The notes under the pieces: model-generated
Seen by the model: the letters and a program-made list of their open reading frames with translations, nothing else
Told to the model about the DNA's origin: nothing
Database searches by the model: none
Program-made: the position numbers and the translations under genes
Shown here: piece by piece, positions 1 through 7,250 of the stretch
Layout of the letters: each line of letters starts with the position of its first letter
Position numbering within the stretch: position 1 is the stretch's first letter
NCBI GenBank assembly: GCA_017615245.1
Contig: JAGAAL010000065.1
Span: 1 to 50,519, forward strand
Source of the DNA: Bacteroidaceae bacterium
Lineage (GTDB): Bacteria > Bacteroidota > Bacteroidia > Bacteroidales > Bacteroidaceae
Reading direction: 5' to 3'
DNA length: 50,519 nucleotides

Positions 1-849
1 AGTAAGCTGCTTCAGACCGAGTGCAATGCGCTTCTTCTCTTCATCGAAGTCGAGGATTACAACGTTAATCTTCTGGTCGAGTTCTACGACTTCCTTAGGA
101 TCGCTTACGCGGCCCCATGAAAGGTCTGTAATGTGGATGAGACCGTCAACGCCACCGAGGTCAATGAATACACCGTAAGATGTGATGTTCTTAACGATAC
201 CTTCAAGAATCTGACCCTTCTCGAGCTTGCCGATAATCTCTTTCTTTTGTGCTTCAATTTCTGCTTCAATAAGAGCTTTGTGTGATACGACAACGTTCTT
301 GAAGTCCTGATTGATCTTCACAATCTTGAATTCCATTGTCTTACCAACGAATGTATCATAGTCGTGGATAGGCTTCACGTCGATCTGGCTTCCTGGGAGG
401 AATGCTTCGGTTCCGAGAATGTCGACAATCATACCACCCTTAGTGCGGCACTTGATGAATCCCTTTACAATTTCTCCGCTGTCGTATACTGCGTTTACGC
501 GGTCCCAAGAGCGAGCCTGACGTGCTCTCTTGTGAGAAAGAATCAGCTGACCTTTCTTGTCTTCCTGGTTTTCGATGTAAACCTCTACTTTGTCGCCAAC
601 AGCGAGTTCTGGGTTATAACGGAACTCATTGCGAGGAATGATACCGTCTGATTTGTAGCCGATGTTTACGACCACTTCGCGGTCGTTCATAGCTGTTACT
701 GTACCATCAACTACTTCGTTGTCGTTGATGTTGTTCAAAGTGCCTTCGTAAGCCTTTGTCTCTTCAGCAATGTTTGCTGGGTTTTTTCCGTGTTCGAACG
801 CTTCCCAATCGAAGTCTTCCAACGGTTGAATGTTCTTTGTTTCTGTCAT
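1..849 (-). CDS. rpsA: 30S ribosomal protein S1, N-terminal part (runs off the left edge)
   Basis: The 283 visible codons begin MTETKNIQPLEDFDWEAFEH, a typical Bacteroidota S1 start, and contain successive S1 OB-fold repeats: about residues 45-110 (VVDGTVTAMNDREVVVNIGY), 125-200, and a third from about 212 (GQILEGIVKNITSYGVFIDL, then GGVDGLIHITDLSWGRV). S1 binds mRNA on the small ribosomal subunit and helps load messages that lack strong Shine-Dalgarno sequences, which fits the weak ribosome-binding sites across this window. The C-terminal repeats lie outside the window. A TAATTTTG promoter box lies about 90 bp upstream, and the next gene upstream is a separate unit, so rpsA probably has its own promoter. 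Identity is secure; the total length is unknown. Confidence 0.97.
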   Translation of the reverse strand, partial: MTETKNIQPLEDFDWEAFEHGKNPANIAEETKAYEGTLNNINDNEVVDGTVTAMNDREVVVNIGYKSDGIIPRNEFRYNPELAVGDKVEVYIENQEDKKGQLILSHKRARQARSWDRVNAVYDSGEIVKGFIKCRTKGGMIVDILGTEAFLPGSQIDVKPIHDYDTFVGKTMEFKIVKINQDFKNVVVSHKALIEAEIEAQKKEIIGKLEKGQILEGIVKNITSYGVFIDLGGVDGLIHITDLSWGRVSDPKEVVELDQKINVVILDFDEEKKRIALGLKQLT

Positions 850-935
850 AATTTAAATTCTTTTTTTACTTTTGACATGTTAGACATTATGTTGAGTTAT
901 GCGCGCATGTATGCACACGACACGCAAATCGGCTG

Positions 936-943
936 CAAAATTA
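936..943 (-). promoter_or_regulatory. rpsA promoter, -7 box
   Basis: Read on the minus strand this is TAATTTTG followed by CAG, matching the Bacteroidota -7 consensus TAnnTTTG. It predicts a start near 930 and a leader of about 80 nt before the rpsA ATG. No clear TTTG box sits at the usual spacing upstream. Confidence 0.6.
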
Positions 944-1104
944 CAAAAAATCTGTGACATAGCAGCTCTTTCCCTGTGTTTTTTTGAAAAAATAATCGAT
1001 AAAGGGGAAAATCTGGCGATTTTTTTACTTTAGGCGTTAGACTTTAACCGCTGGTTTTCGCTTTTTGCCCTTTTTACATTTAACATTTTACATCGCCCTT
1101 TGGG

Positions 1105-2055
1105 CTAACCGTTCACTACATTCTGCGGTTTGTCATTTAGGAAAGCCTTAACGTTTTCGATGCAGATATCTATCAGTCGTTGGCGGGCTTCTTTGGTAGC
1201 CCAAGCGATATGTGGAGTGAGGAAGCAGTTCTTGGCCGTGAGGAGAGGATTGTCTTTCCGCGATGGTTCGATAGATACCACATCGGCTCCAAATGCAGCA
1301 ATCTTGCCTTCGTTGAGTGCTGCGGCAACATCAGTTTCGTTGATCACAGGCCCTCTGCTGGTGTTGATTAGGATGGCGGAGGGTTTCATCATGTCCAATC
1401 GTTCTTTGTTGACCAGTCCTTGCGTCTCTTTGGTGAGCGGGCAATGCAGGCTGACGATGTCGCTTTCTTTGAATACTTCATCCAACGATGCTTTTTCCAT
1501 CCCTTCGGGTAGTTTGTCTTTTGATGTGTAGGCGATGACATTCATTCCGAATGCTTGTGCGATTCGTGCTGTAGCCATACCTGTGTTACCCATTCCTACG
1601 ATACCCATCGTCTTGCCTGCCAGTTCGTTGTGGGTGAAGTCGTAATAGCAGAAATCTTTGCTATTTGTCCACCGTCCCTTTGCATTTTCCTCAGCATAAT
1701 GCCCCACACGATTGGTGATGTTCAGGATATGCGCCCATACCATCTGTGCCACGCTATTGGTGCTGTAGGCGGGTATATTCGTTACGGTAATGCTTTGTCG
1801 AGTAGCCACTTTGAGGTCTACAACGTTATATCCAGTTGCCAATACTCCGATATACGTGAGGTGAGGAAGTTGGTTCAATATTCCGGCATCGAGTACAACC
1901 TTATTGGTCAGAACGATTTCCGCTCCTTTGCAACGCTCTACTACTTCATCGGGTGTGGTGCGGTCGTAGACTGCGAGGTCAGCCATCGTGTGTAAAGGAT
2001 GCCACGATAGGTCGCCGGGATTTACGGTATATCCGTCAAGAATTACGATTTTCAC
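1105..2055 (-). CDS. D-2-hydroxyacid dehydrogenase (glycerate dehydrogenase type)
   Basis: This 316-residue protein has the length and motifs of the NAD-dependent D-isomer 2-hydroxyacid dehydrogenases. The dinucleotide-binding loop is G151-IVG-M-G156-NT-G159. The catalytic triad is visible as R234 (NTSRGPV), E263 (VVSIEPS) and H282 (LTPHIAW). The family oxidises or reduces 2-hydroxy acids in the cytoplasm. The overall form resembles HprA-like glycerate/hydroxypyruvate reductases of Bacteroidota, but the substrate cannot be read from the sequence. Its ATG overlaps the stop codon of the Crp-family gene by four bases (ATGA), so the two are probably translationally coupled. It is the last gene of the minus-strand operon that starts at 3815. 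No convincing terminator was seen downstream. Confidence 0.9.
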   Translation of the reverse strand: MKIVILDGYTVNPGDLSWHPLHTMADLAVYDRTTPDEVVERCKGAEIVLTNKVVLDAGILNQLPHLTYIGVLATGYNVVDLKVATRQSITVTNIPAYSTNSVAQMVWAHILNITNRVGHYAEENAKGRWTNSKDFCYYDFTHNELAGKTMGIVGMGNTGMATARIAQAFGMNVIAYTSKDKLPEGMEKASLDEVFKESDIVSLHCPLTKETQGLVNKERLDMMKPSAILINTSRGPVINETDVAAALNEGKIAAFGADVVSIEPSRKDNPLLTAKNCFLTPHIAWATKEARQRLIDICIENVKAFLNDKPQNVVNG

Positions 2056-2654
2056 TGTTCACGATTGTTTACTTTGTTTCTTACTCTGCTCAGAGTCTCG
2101 GGAGCCATTCTCAGATACCAAGCTACGTATTTCAGAGGCGTGCGTCTGATGATTTCGCTGTCAGCATCCATCAATGCCAGATAGCGTTCCATTGGCGGAA
2201 GGTCCAGATAGTGCTGTCGTGCCGCCATTCGCATGATGCAGCGCTCGAGTATTCTGGTGAGTAGCTCATTGATTTCCGGAAGTTTGCTTGCCAGGAATTT
2301 CAGTTCCTGATAGTCTATCTCATAGAGGATGGTTGGCTCGAGGGTCTGAATGTACAGAGGAGACGGTGTTTGGCTGATGAGGCTTTCCATACTGAACAGG
2401 ATATCGTCCTCGTGGCACACATCATACATGATGTCGCATTCGTCCGAAGGTTGGTATTGTCGAATCAGTCCTTTCGCAACGAATGCAATGGTGGTTGTGG
2501 TTTCGCCAGGCGTTTGTATGAAAGTCCTGTGACGGTATTTCTGAGGGCGGAGCAGAGCTGTGAGGTTGCTCAGCGCATCAAAGCTCAGTCGCATGTCCAC
2601 AATACGGGCAATCTCGCGAGCTGCATCTTTTGAATTGTCTACTACTAATCTCAT
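2052..2654 (-). CDS. Crp/Fnr-family transcriptional regulator
   Basis: This 200-residue protein has an N-terminal cyclic-nucleotide-binding-like beta fold (about 35-120; FIQTPGETTTTIAFVAKGLI) and a C-terminal helical region (about 130-195) ending in a recognition-helix-like YLRMAPETLSRVRNK. This is the usual layout of the small Bacteroidota Crp-like proteins. No cysteine cluster for an Fnr-type iron-sulfur centre is evident, and the ligand is unknown. The true start could be the internal Met near residue 21 (MRLSFDALS), since family members often start there. It lies 37 bp downstream of the YggS-like gene and overlaps the following dehydrogenase by four bases. It may regulate the operon or respond to its metabolite, but that is inference. 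Confidence 0.85.
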   Translation of the reverse strand: MRLVVDNSKDAAREIARIVDMRLSFDALSNLTALLRPQKYRHRTFIQTPGETTTTIAFVAKGLIRQYQPSDECDIMYDVCHEDDILFSMESLISQTPSPLYIQTLEPTILYEIDYQELKFLASKLPEINELLTRILERCIMRMAARQHYLDLPPMERYLALMDADSEIIRRTPLKYVAWYLRMAPETLSRVRNKVNNREQ

Positions 2655-2691
2655 TGTGCTTGTGTGTTAGGTTTGTGTTGTATGTTTTTTT

Positions 2692-3366
2692 TCAGTAGTT
2701 CCTCTCCCCGAATATCAGACTACCCACTCTGATCATCGTGCTTCCTTCCTCGATAGCAATCCTGTAGTCATCACTCATGCCCATCGACAGCTCACAGAAT
2801 GCCTCGTTAGAACTGAAGTATTGCGCTTTCAGTTCTTCGAACAGTTGTCTCACTTCGCAGAACTCACGATGTATCTGCTGCTCGTCGTCAGTATTGGTAG
2901 CCATACACATGAGGCCACGAATCCTTACGTGCGTCAATTGTTTCCATTCACCCTCGTTCAGCATCTCACGTAGCTCGTCGGGCAGGAAACCGAATTTCGT
3001 TTCCTCTTGTGCCACATGCACTTGCAGCAGGCAGTCAATCACACGTTCTGCTTTTTCGGCTTGCTTGTTTATCTCCTTCAGCAGTTTCAGGGTGTCGACA
3101 GCATGTATTAATGACACATAAGGTGCCAGATACTTCACCTTATTCGTCTGAAGGTGGCCGATGAAGTGCCATTCGATGTCTGTTGGAAGGACGTTATGTT
3201 TTTCCTCCAGTTCTTGCACATGACTCTCGCCAAAGATGCGCTGTCCGGCATCGTAGGCTTCGCGGAGCATCTCCACAGGGTGATACTTCGATACCGCTAC
3301 CAACTTCACGTTCGTTCCGCCGAGTTCTTCGCGGAGCTTGTCCAGATTATGCTCTATCTGTGTCAT
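2692..3366 (-). CDS. YggS-family pyridoxal-phosphate homeostasis protein
   Basis: This 224-residue, single-domain protein has the fold-type III PLP-binding family signature: KLVAVSKYHPVEML with the PLP lysine at K27, IFGESHVQE, WHFIGHLQTNK, and MGMSDDYRIAIEEGSTMIRVG near the C-terminus (phosphate-binding and fold signature). YggS/PROSC proteins bind PLP without a known catalytic activity and control vitamin B6 and amino-acid balance. Length is normal. Its ATG shares one base with the stop of the upstream DUF4494 gene (TGATG), indicating tight coupling. This pairing with DUF4494 is common in Bacteroidales as far as I recall. Confidence 0.95.
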   Translation of the reverse strand: MTQIEHNLDKLREELGGTNVKLVAVSKYHPVEMLREAYDAGQRIFGESHVQELEEKHNVLPTDIEWHFIGHLQTNKVKYLAPYVSLIHAVDTLKLLKEINKQAEKAERVIDCLLQVHVAQEETKFGFLPDELREMLNEGEWKQLTHVRIRGLMCMATNTDDEQQIHREFCEVRQLFEELKAQYFSSNEAFCELSMGMSDDYRIAIEEGSTMIRVGSLIFGERNY

Positions 3367-3815
3367 CAGTCTTCCTGTACTGCAAAGGGGAATACGTCCA
3401 TCAGGGGAGTTTCTTGAATCGATACAATTTCGTAATCCACCAGAGTACCCTTCATTCCCTCCACAAATCTGTCGAGTGCACCGCGGAAATCGGCAGCCTG
3501 CACCAGCGTGTAGAATGTCTTACGCTTCTCCGTTTCCGTTTTCTCGTCTATGGTGATTTGGTTGTGTTTCACTTTGTACCACTTGTCTGCATCATCGGCT
3601 TCGTTTGTAAAAAGCTCGGTAATGTTCGATGGAGTGATGTTCTTGATGATGAGCGATCCGTTGCAGAACGGTGCTATCTCCTTGGTGATACGTGCCTCTG
3701 CGTCCGTAAAATTGAGCGCATCCACCATATACGACTCTTTGAAAACCTTGTTCATACCACCTTCAGCAGCCTTCTCTGCTTCTACCTTACACTCATACCA
3801 GTTTGTTCCTATCAT
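3366..3815 (-). CDS. DUF4494 domain-containing protein
   Basis: I chose the start at 3815 (MIGTNWYECKVEAEKAAEGG), giving 149 residues. A longer reading to 3881 exists, but it would run back across the promoter box at 3851-3858. The protein matches what I know of DUF4494, a small cytoplasmic Bacteroidota family of unknown function that typically opens with W-[YF]-x-[CT]-K-V and contains KVFKESYMVDALNFTDAEARI. There is no signal peptide or membrane segment. It is the first gene of the operon with yggS-like, crp-like and dehydrogenase genes. No biochemical role can be assigned. Confidence 0.85.
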   Translation of the reverse strand: MIGTNWYECKVEAEKAAEGGMNKVFKESYMVDALNFTDAEARITKEIAPFCNGSLIIKNITPSNITELFTNEADDADKWYKVKHNQITIDEKTETEKRKTFYTLVQAADFRGALDRFVEGMKGTLVDYEIVSIQETPLMDVFPFAVQED

Positions 3816-3850
3816 ATCTATTCGTTTTTTATTGATTCTGAAATTTACTG

Positions 3851-3858
3851 CAAAGGTA
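3851..3858 (-). promoter_or_regulatory. Promoter -7 box for the DUF4494-yggS-crp-dehydrogenase operon
   Basis: The minus strand reads TACCTTTG followed by CA, matching TAnnTTTG. It implies a start near 3845, about 30 nt before the chosen ATG, which excludes the longer N-terminus. A TTTG lies only 12 bp upstream, too close for a canonical -33 box, so only the -7 part is certain. Confidence 0.6.
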
Positions 3859-3961
3859 AGAAACAATTTACAAACAACCATTTACTATTTAAATTTTTTA
3901 TGATTTCAATTCTTCAATTCTTCAATTTTCTCACTTTTTCTCACATTTTTCCCTGAAAAAG

Positions 3962-3993
3962 TTTGGAAGATAAACAGTTTTTTTGTACCTTTG
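3962..3993 (+). promoter_or_regulatory. Complete promoter with no obvious gene downstream
   Basis: TTTG at 3962-3965 and TACCTTTG at 3986-3993 are 20 bp apart, an ideal Bacteroidota sigma-factor site. Upstream lies CATTTTTC followed by GAAAAA, a block also found before the promoters at 4821 and 46819. Nothing protein-like follows on this strand until 4881. The transcript would run through an ACACAG/CTGTGT hairpin (about 4006-4037) into the 11-bp repeat array. It may drive an untranslated RNA or be left from a lost gene. Confidence 0.6.
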
Positions 3994-4059
3994 CATCAGA
4001 ATAAAATACACAGCGTTCCACCTGTCTCTACTGTGTGAAAAACACAAGGACAAAAAATC

Positions 4060-4158
4060 GGAATCAAGTCTATACCAACTCTATATCAACCCTATACCAA
4101 CTCTATGGTAACTCGCAGGTAACTCAAGGGAATTTCCAATGTATCTCCAATGCAACTC
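4060..4158. repeat. Degenerate 11-bp tandem array (nine units)
   Basis: From 4071 the sequence splits evenly into 11-bp units ending in AACTC or similar: TATACCAACTC, TATATCAACCC, TATACCAACTC, TATGGTAACTC, GCAGGTAACTC, AAGGGAATTTC, CAATGTATCTC, CAATGCAACTC. One more related unit lies at 4060-4070. The units drift progressively but the 11-bp register is kept throughout. No open reading frame of note crosses the array. Confidence 0.75.
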
Positions 4159-4216
4159 ATGTCTTCCACATATTGCCCTCTATGGTTAGTCACCTTTATA
4201 CCTATATAGTCAACAA

Positions 4217-4260
4217 GAGGAAAAGTAGAGGTAAATAGGAGGAAAGGTAGAGTAAAGTAT
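4217..4260. repeat. Second 11-bp tandem array (four purine-rich units)
   Basis: Four consecutive 11-bp units read GAGGAAAAGTA, GAGGTAAATAG, GAGGAAAGGTA and GAGTAAAGTAT. They share the period of the array at 4060-4158 but not its sequence. The array sits between that one and the dispersed hairpin element at 4274. Confidence 0.65.
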
Positions 4261-4273
4261 GTGTAATATATAC

Positions 4274-4387
4274 GCGAGTGTACTCCGTCACTTGTTGGAG
4301 TGTTCTCGCACAAAATGATAGAATGCACTCCAGCAATTCACGCACAATGCGAAAAGTTTGGATGCTCCAAACGCTTTGAATTCTGCG
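4274..4387. repeat. Dispersed hairpin element, copy A
   Basis: Positions 4274-4362 are a close copy of 31467-31554. Shared blocks include GTCACTTGTTGGAGT, GCACTCCAGCAATTCACGCA and AATGCGAA. TTGTTGGAGTG (4292-4302) pairs with CACTCCAGCAA (4326-4336), an 11-bp stem with one G-T pair. In this copy the right end continues into a second imperfect palindrome with 22-bp arms (4341-4362 and 4366-4387), which copy B lacks. The rest of 4388-4566 shows only a partial direct repeat around GAACTAAGC and a perfect 8-bp hairpin (AAAGGAAC at 4502-4509, GTTCCTTT at 4520-4527). Confidence 0.75.
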
Positions 4388-4566
4388 TAAATTCTCCTTG
4401 GATTTAGGCTCAAAACTCGGTTGGCTCTTATTTTTGGTCACGCCCCCTTTCCCATCTACTCCCCAAAAACGAACTATCCATAAGAACTAAGCGACCCACT
4501 TAAAGGAACTAAGCCGCTTGTTCCTTTCTCATGGAGCCGACTTCACAGTCTTCATTACAGACACAA

Positions 4567-4795
4567 GGGGACAGGGGGACAAGGGGACAAGCTTTTTCTG
4601 CGGTGTCACCCTGTCTCCTTTATTATCATCTACTACTAATCTTTAGATATTTAACTTAATTATTAATACAACTCACTTGTATATATCTCATTAATTAACT
4701 TACACGTTATAATACTAATGTCATACTATCAGTATTAGAATAAATAAAATGGTGTGCACCGTAAATTTTTGCTGTCCCCTTGTCCCTTTGTCCCC
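4567..4795. repeat. 229-bp inverted-repeat element with A+T-rich core
   Basis: The left arm, 4567-4610, is built from iterated GGGGACA(A) units, a T-run, then CGGTGTCACC. The right arm, 4751-4795, is nearly its reverse complement (inner GGTGTGCACCG, outer TGTCCCC iterations). The roughly 140-bp core is very A+T-rich and holds a hairpin, TAATACT ... AGTATTA (about 4710-4738). It encodes nothing. It lies just upstream of the cassette promoter and has the same architecture as 46508-46688. It is a possible non-autonomous mobile element or protein-binding site; nature unknown. Confidence 0.7.
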
Positions 4796-4820
4796 ATATT
4801 TCGCATTTTTCTTGAAAAGA

Positions 4821-4852
4821 TTTGGAGGGTAATAAGATTAGTTGTATCTTTG
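4821..4852 (+). promoter_or_regulatory. Promoter of the IF2-N/nuclease cassette
   Basis: TTTG at 4821-4824 and TATCTTTG at 4845-4852 are 20 bp apart. The predicted start is near 4858, about 20 nt before the mini-ORF at 4881. An upstream block, CATTTTTCTTGAAAA (4804-4818), resembles those before the promoters at 3962 and 46819. Confidence 0.75.
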
Positions 4853-4880
4853 CAATCCAAAAGAAAGAACATTAAGATAT

Positions 4881-4934
4881 ATGGCAAGTAAGCTACAGCA
4901 GGCATTAGACCTGTGTAATAATAAAAAGCAATAA
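4881..4934 (+). CDS. Possible 17-residue leader peptide or gene remnant
   Basis: The first ATG after the cassette promoter opens MASKLQQALDLCNNKKQ and stops one base before the ATG of the IF2-N gene (TAAAATG). Its position suggests translational coupling or leader control, or the stump of a deleted first gene. Nothing in the peptide is recognisable, and the call rests on position alone. Confidence 0.35.
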   Translation: MASKLQQALDLCNNKKQ

Positions 4935-4935
4935 A

Positions 4936-5445
4936 ATGGCAATAAGGATAAGCAGTGTGATAAAAGAATTAAACGTTGGACTTCAGACCATTTTGGATTT
5001 CCTTTCCAGTAAGGGATACAAAATGCGAATAAGCCTTAACACAAAAATATCAGACGAACAATACGAACTTATCTGTAAGGAGTTCTCTTCTGATGCAAAT
5101 CTTAAGAAAAAGACCACTAAAAAGCTGTTGTCCCGTTCGATACTGTACGATTTCCTGGATGAACAAAAACCTCTTGATACTGAAGATAAAATCGATAAGT
5201 TGTTTGAACTATGTTACCAGATACATAAGCATATAAGTGAAGAAATATTTACAGATATACTAAAAAATACAGAGATAAGTTTACACTCTTATTTAGGCAG
5301 AAAGAAATTAGATTATGAAAAAAGCCAAATTAAACTCAAAATAAAAAAGAAGAAATTAGCAAATAAAAGAAAGCGTTCTGTATCGCCTTATAATAAAGAT
5401 GAGATAGTATATAAGAGAATACGAATTATTAGCACAGCGATGTAA
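4936..5445 (+). CDS. Stand-alone IF-2 N-terminal (IF2_N) domain protein
   Basis: Residues 1-57 (MAIRISSVIKELNVGLQTIL, then DFLSSKGYKMR and NTKISDEQYELICKEFSSD) look like the N-terminal domain of Bacteroidota translation initiation factor IF-2. The remaining 110 residues contain none of the GTPase or other IF-2 domains. The tail is helical in appearance and strongly basic (KLKIKKKKLANKRKR near 133-147), suggesting nucleic-acid or ribosome contact, which is inference. The gene is A+T-richer than the flanking housekeeping genes. It leads a cassette with the unknown protein at 5454 and the broken PD-(D/E)XK gene. It is too short and diverged to be infB, and I cannot assign a function. Confidence 0.7.
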   Translation: MAIRISSVIKELNVGLQTILDFLSSKGYKMRISLNTKISDEQYELICKEFSSDANLKKKTTKKLLSRSILYDFLDEQKPLDTEDKIDKLFELCYQIHKHISEEIFTDILKNTEISLHSYLGRKKLDYEKSQIKLKIKKKKLANKRKRSVSPYNKDEIVYKRIRIISTAM

Positions 5446-5453
5446 ATTATTTC

Positions 5454-6224
5454 ATGGCACTTGGAAATCACAAGTACAGGTACCTTGATTCAATAATAAT
5501 AGTTAACAGTTGTGCCCGACACGAAAAATTTCGTTCACAATTTATGATAGTAGACTCAATGACATATACAGAAATCCTTGAACATTTGAAAAAGGACTTA
5601 AAGATCGTGATGCATAAGTACGAGGAAGGTACTAAGCACTATCAGAAGTATGTGCGTTCGGCTAAGAACAGGGAACGTGTGTATTACGAGCCTATGAGGT
5701 TCAAGAGTGCTTGCGGTTTCAACTATGTAGTTTTATTCTTCAACGAAGGGGTTAACGTGCCTTCTAAACAACGATTGGGTAAAACGTTTTATGCTTGGTA
5801 TATACAAAAGAGAGGTTTCTATGCTATCACTTTTTCGTTGCTTGAAAAAGCAGTCTGGCATTTCACCATCTATACACCTCACTTTGTGGATCGATACAAA
5901 CTAAGAGTGTTGAAAGATATGTCTATCAGTAAGGCTGATGCATTCCATCAATATATAATGAAAAATATGAGGGTGGTTTCGCAAAAAGTAAAGAATCCTA
6001 GCGAGAAATATCCTAAAGATTACTGGACGGCTTGCAATGAAGGTCTATGTTTGTGTAATCAAATGGAGCAGCTTATTGTAGAGGTGAAGACAATCATTTC
6101 CTGGGATATGCTGAAACCGGATGAACAAGAATTTGCAATTAACGGGAAGCTACATATGCTTTCAAAAGGCTTTGATTTAGCACTCCCAGACGAAATATTT
6201 AGTGAGTATACAGAGGAAGAATAA
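5454..6224 (+). CDS. Uncharacterised protein of the IF2-N cassette
   Basis: The reading frame from 5454 gives 256 residues. The true start may be the internal ATG at 5544 (MIVDSMTYTEIL) or 5559 (MTYTEILEHLKKDLKIV), because the first 30 residues look unlike a conserved N-terminus and a short palindrome, ACGAAAAATTTCGT, lies just before 5544. The protein looks soluble, with mixed helix and strand and no signal peptide. One recognisable element is YTPHFVDRYKLRVLKD (about residue 133), which resembles a segment I associate with uncharacterised proteins in Bacteroides accessory regions; that is recollection, not a search. It begins 8 bp after the IF2-N gene and ends 24 bp before the broken nuclease gene. 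Function unknown. Confidence 0.7.
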   Translation: MALGNHKYRYLDSIIIVNSCARHEKFRSQFMIVDSMTYTEILEHLKKDLKIVMHKYEEGTKHYQKYVRSAKNRERVYYEPMRFKSACGFNYVVLFFNEGVNVPSKQRLGKTFYAWYIQKRGFYAITFSLLEKAVWHFTIYTPHFVDRYKLRVLKDMSISKADAFHQYIMKNMRVVSQKVKNPSEKYPKDYWTACNEGLCLCNQMEQLIVEVKTIISWDMLKPDEQEFAINGKLHMLSKGFDLALPDEIFSEYTEEE

Positions 6225-6248
6225 AATATTACAACAATACCTAATCAT

Positions 6249-7250
6249 ATGGAGAAAATAGCTAGATTGTGTTGGAACACAAAAGAATGGAGACGACCTT
6301 CGGGTAGGAAGGGGAAATCTGGATTAAAAGAATCATATGAAAATGAAAATGGTTTTGGTCATGAAGAATGGTTGCTAGACGATTCGAAAATCATGCCTGA
6401 CGGATATCATTATGGTTTTCTTGAGCAGCTTAGAATACAAGGGACAAAACATCATGGTAAGGTTTACGATATTCATCTCTACACCTTTAGCCCTACCAGA
6501 CAATGGGTGTATATTGGTTGCTTAAAGAAGGCAATCGGGGTATCGCCCATTGAGAGCTAAGAGGTCTATGACTATTATGAAAAGATGGGTTGGATAGAGG
6601 ATATGAAAAAAGATGTCCTATATGCAAAAGGAACTGTCAAAGACTTTACTGCCACATTTATGTTTAATGTGAAATTTAAATTTGAGGATGCAGTAATTAA
6701 CTATTCAAATCAACCAATTCTTGCAAAAAGCAGTATCCCTTCCCCTAGATATAACTTCATGGACAAAAAAAGAGGGTTCGTTTTTGAGAAGAATAAGGAT
6801 GGTAATACCATGATGTTAGATACAAGTATCTTTGAGCGAGTTGTTGAGGGTGGTAAGATTCAGATAGACCCATTGCATAAGAGAATACAGAATGCTGTTG
6901 TAGAGATACTGAAAGGACAATACACGAATCTACAATTAGAGACAAATCCTGATGATGCGGCTGATCAACGAATAGATATAAAGGGGTATTCAAAGAAAGA
7001 CCAAGAGTGGCATTTTTTTGAAGTAAAGACAGTATCCGCAAAAAGATGTATTCGTGAGGCATTAGGGCAGATACTGGAATATGCACATTATCCGAATGTG
7101 GCTCGAGCTAAGAAGTTTTTCATCATAGGTCCAAACCCTCCAGACGATAACGATAAGGCATATATGGAGTTGTTGCGTAAGAGATATAATTTGCCTATCT
7201 GGTTCAGATGGTATTCTTCAACGGAAAACAAATTGCATGAAAGAGTATAA
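6249..7250 (+). pseudogene. PD-(D/E)XK nuclease-family gene split by an in-frame TAA
   Basis: Two open segments, 6249-6560 and 6585-7250, are in the same frame. The bases between them read without a shift: ...VSPIES, stop (6558-6560), EVYDYYEKMGWIEDM.... Removing the single ochre codon gives one continuous 333-residue protein. The N-terminal half carries WNTKEWRRPSG, GKSGLKESYE and GFGHEEWLLD. The C-terminal half has a restriction-endonuclease-like core: D in RIDIKGY, then FFEVKT (E-x-K), then AKRCIREALGQILEYAHYP. Either the gene is inactivated, or the C-terminal segment restarts at ATG 6585 as a 221-residue nuclease. It is the last gene of the IF2-N cassette and is followed by a terminator at 7429. 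The biological role is unknown; restriction or defence is a guess from fold and context. Confidence 0.75.

Noticed and set aside
364-651. 95-codon plus-strand frame over the S1 gene
   Set aside because: It lies antisense to rpsA, with no promoter or family resemblance. It is a shadow of a strongly coding strand.
4092-4441. Two minus-strand frames of 78-79 codons in the repeat region
   Set aside because: They cross the 11-bp arrays and the dispersed hairpin element, have no promoter and no recognisable protein.
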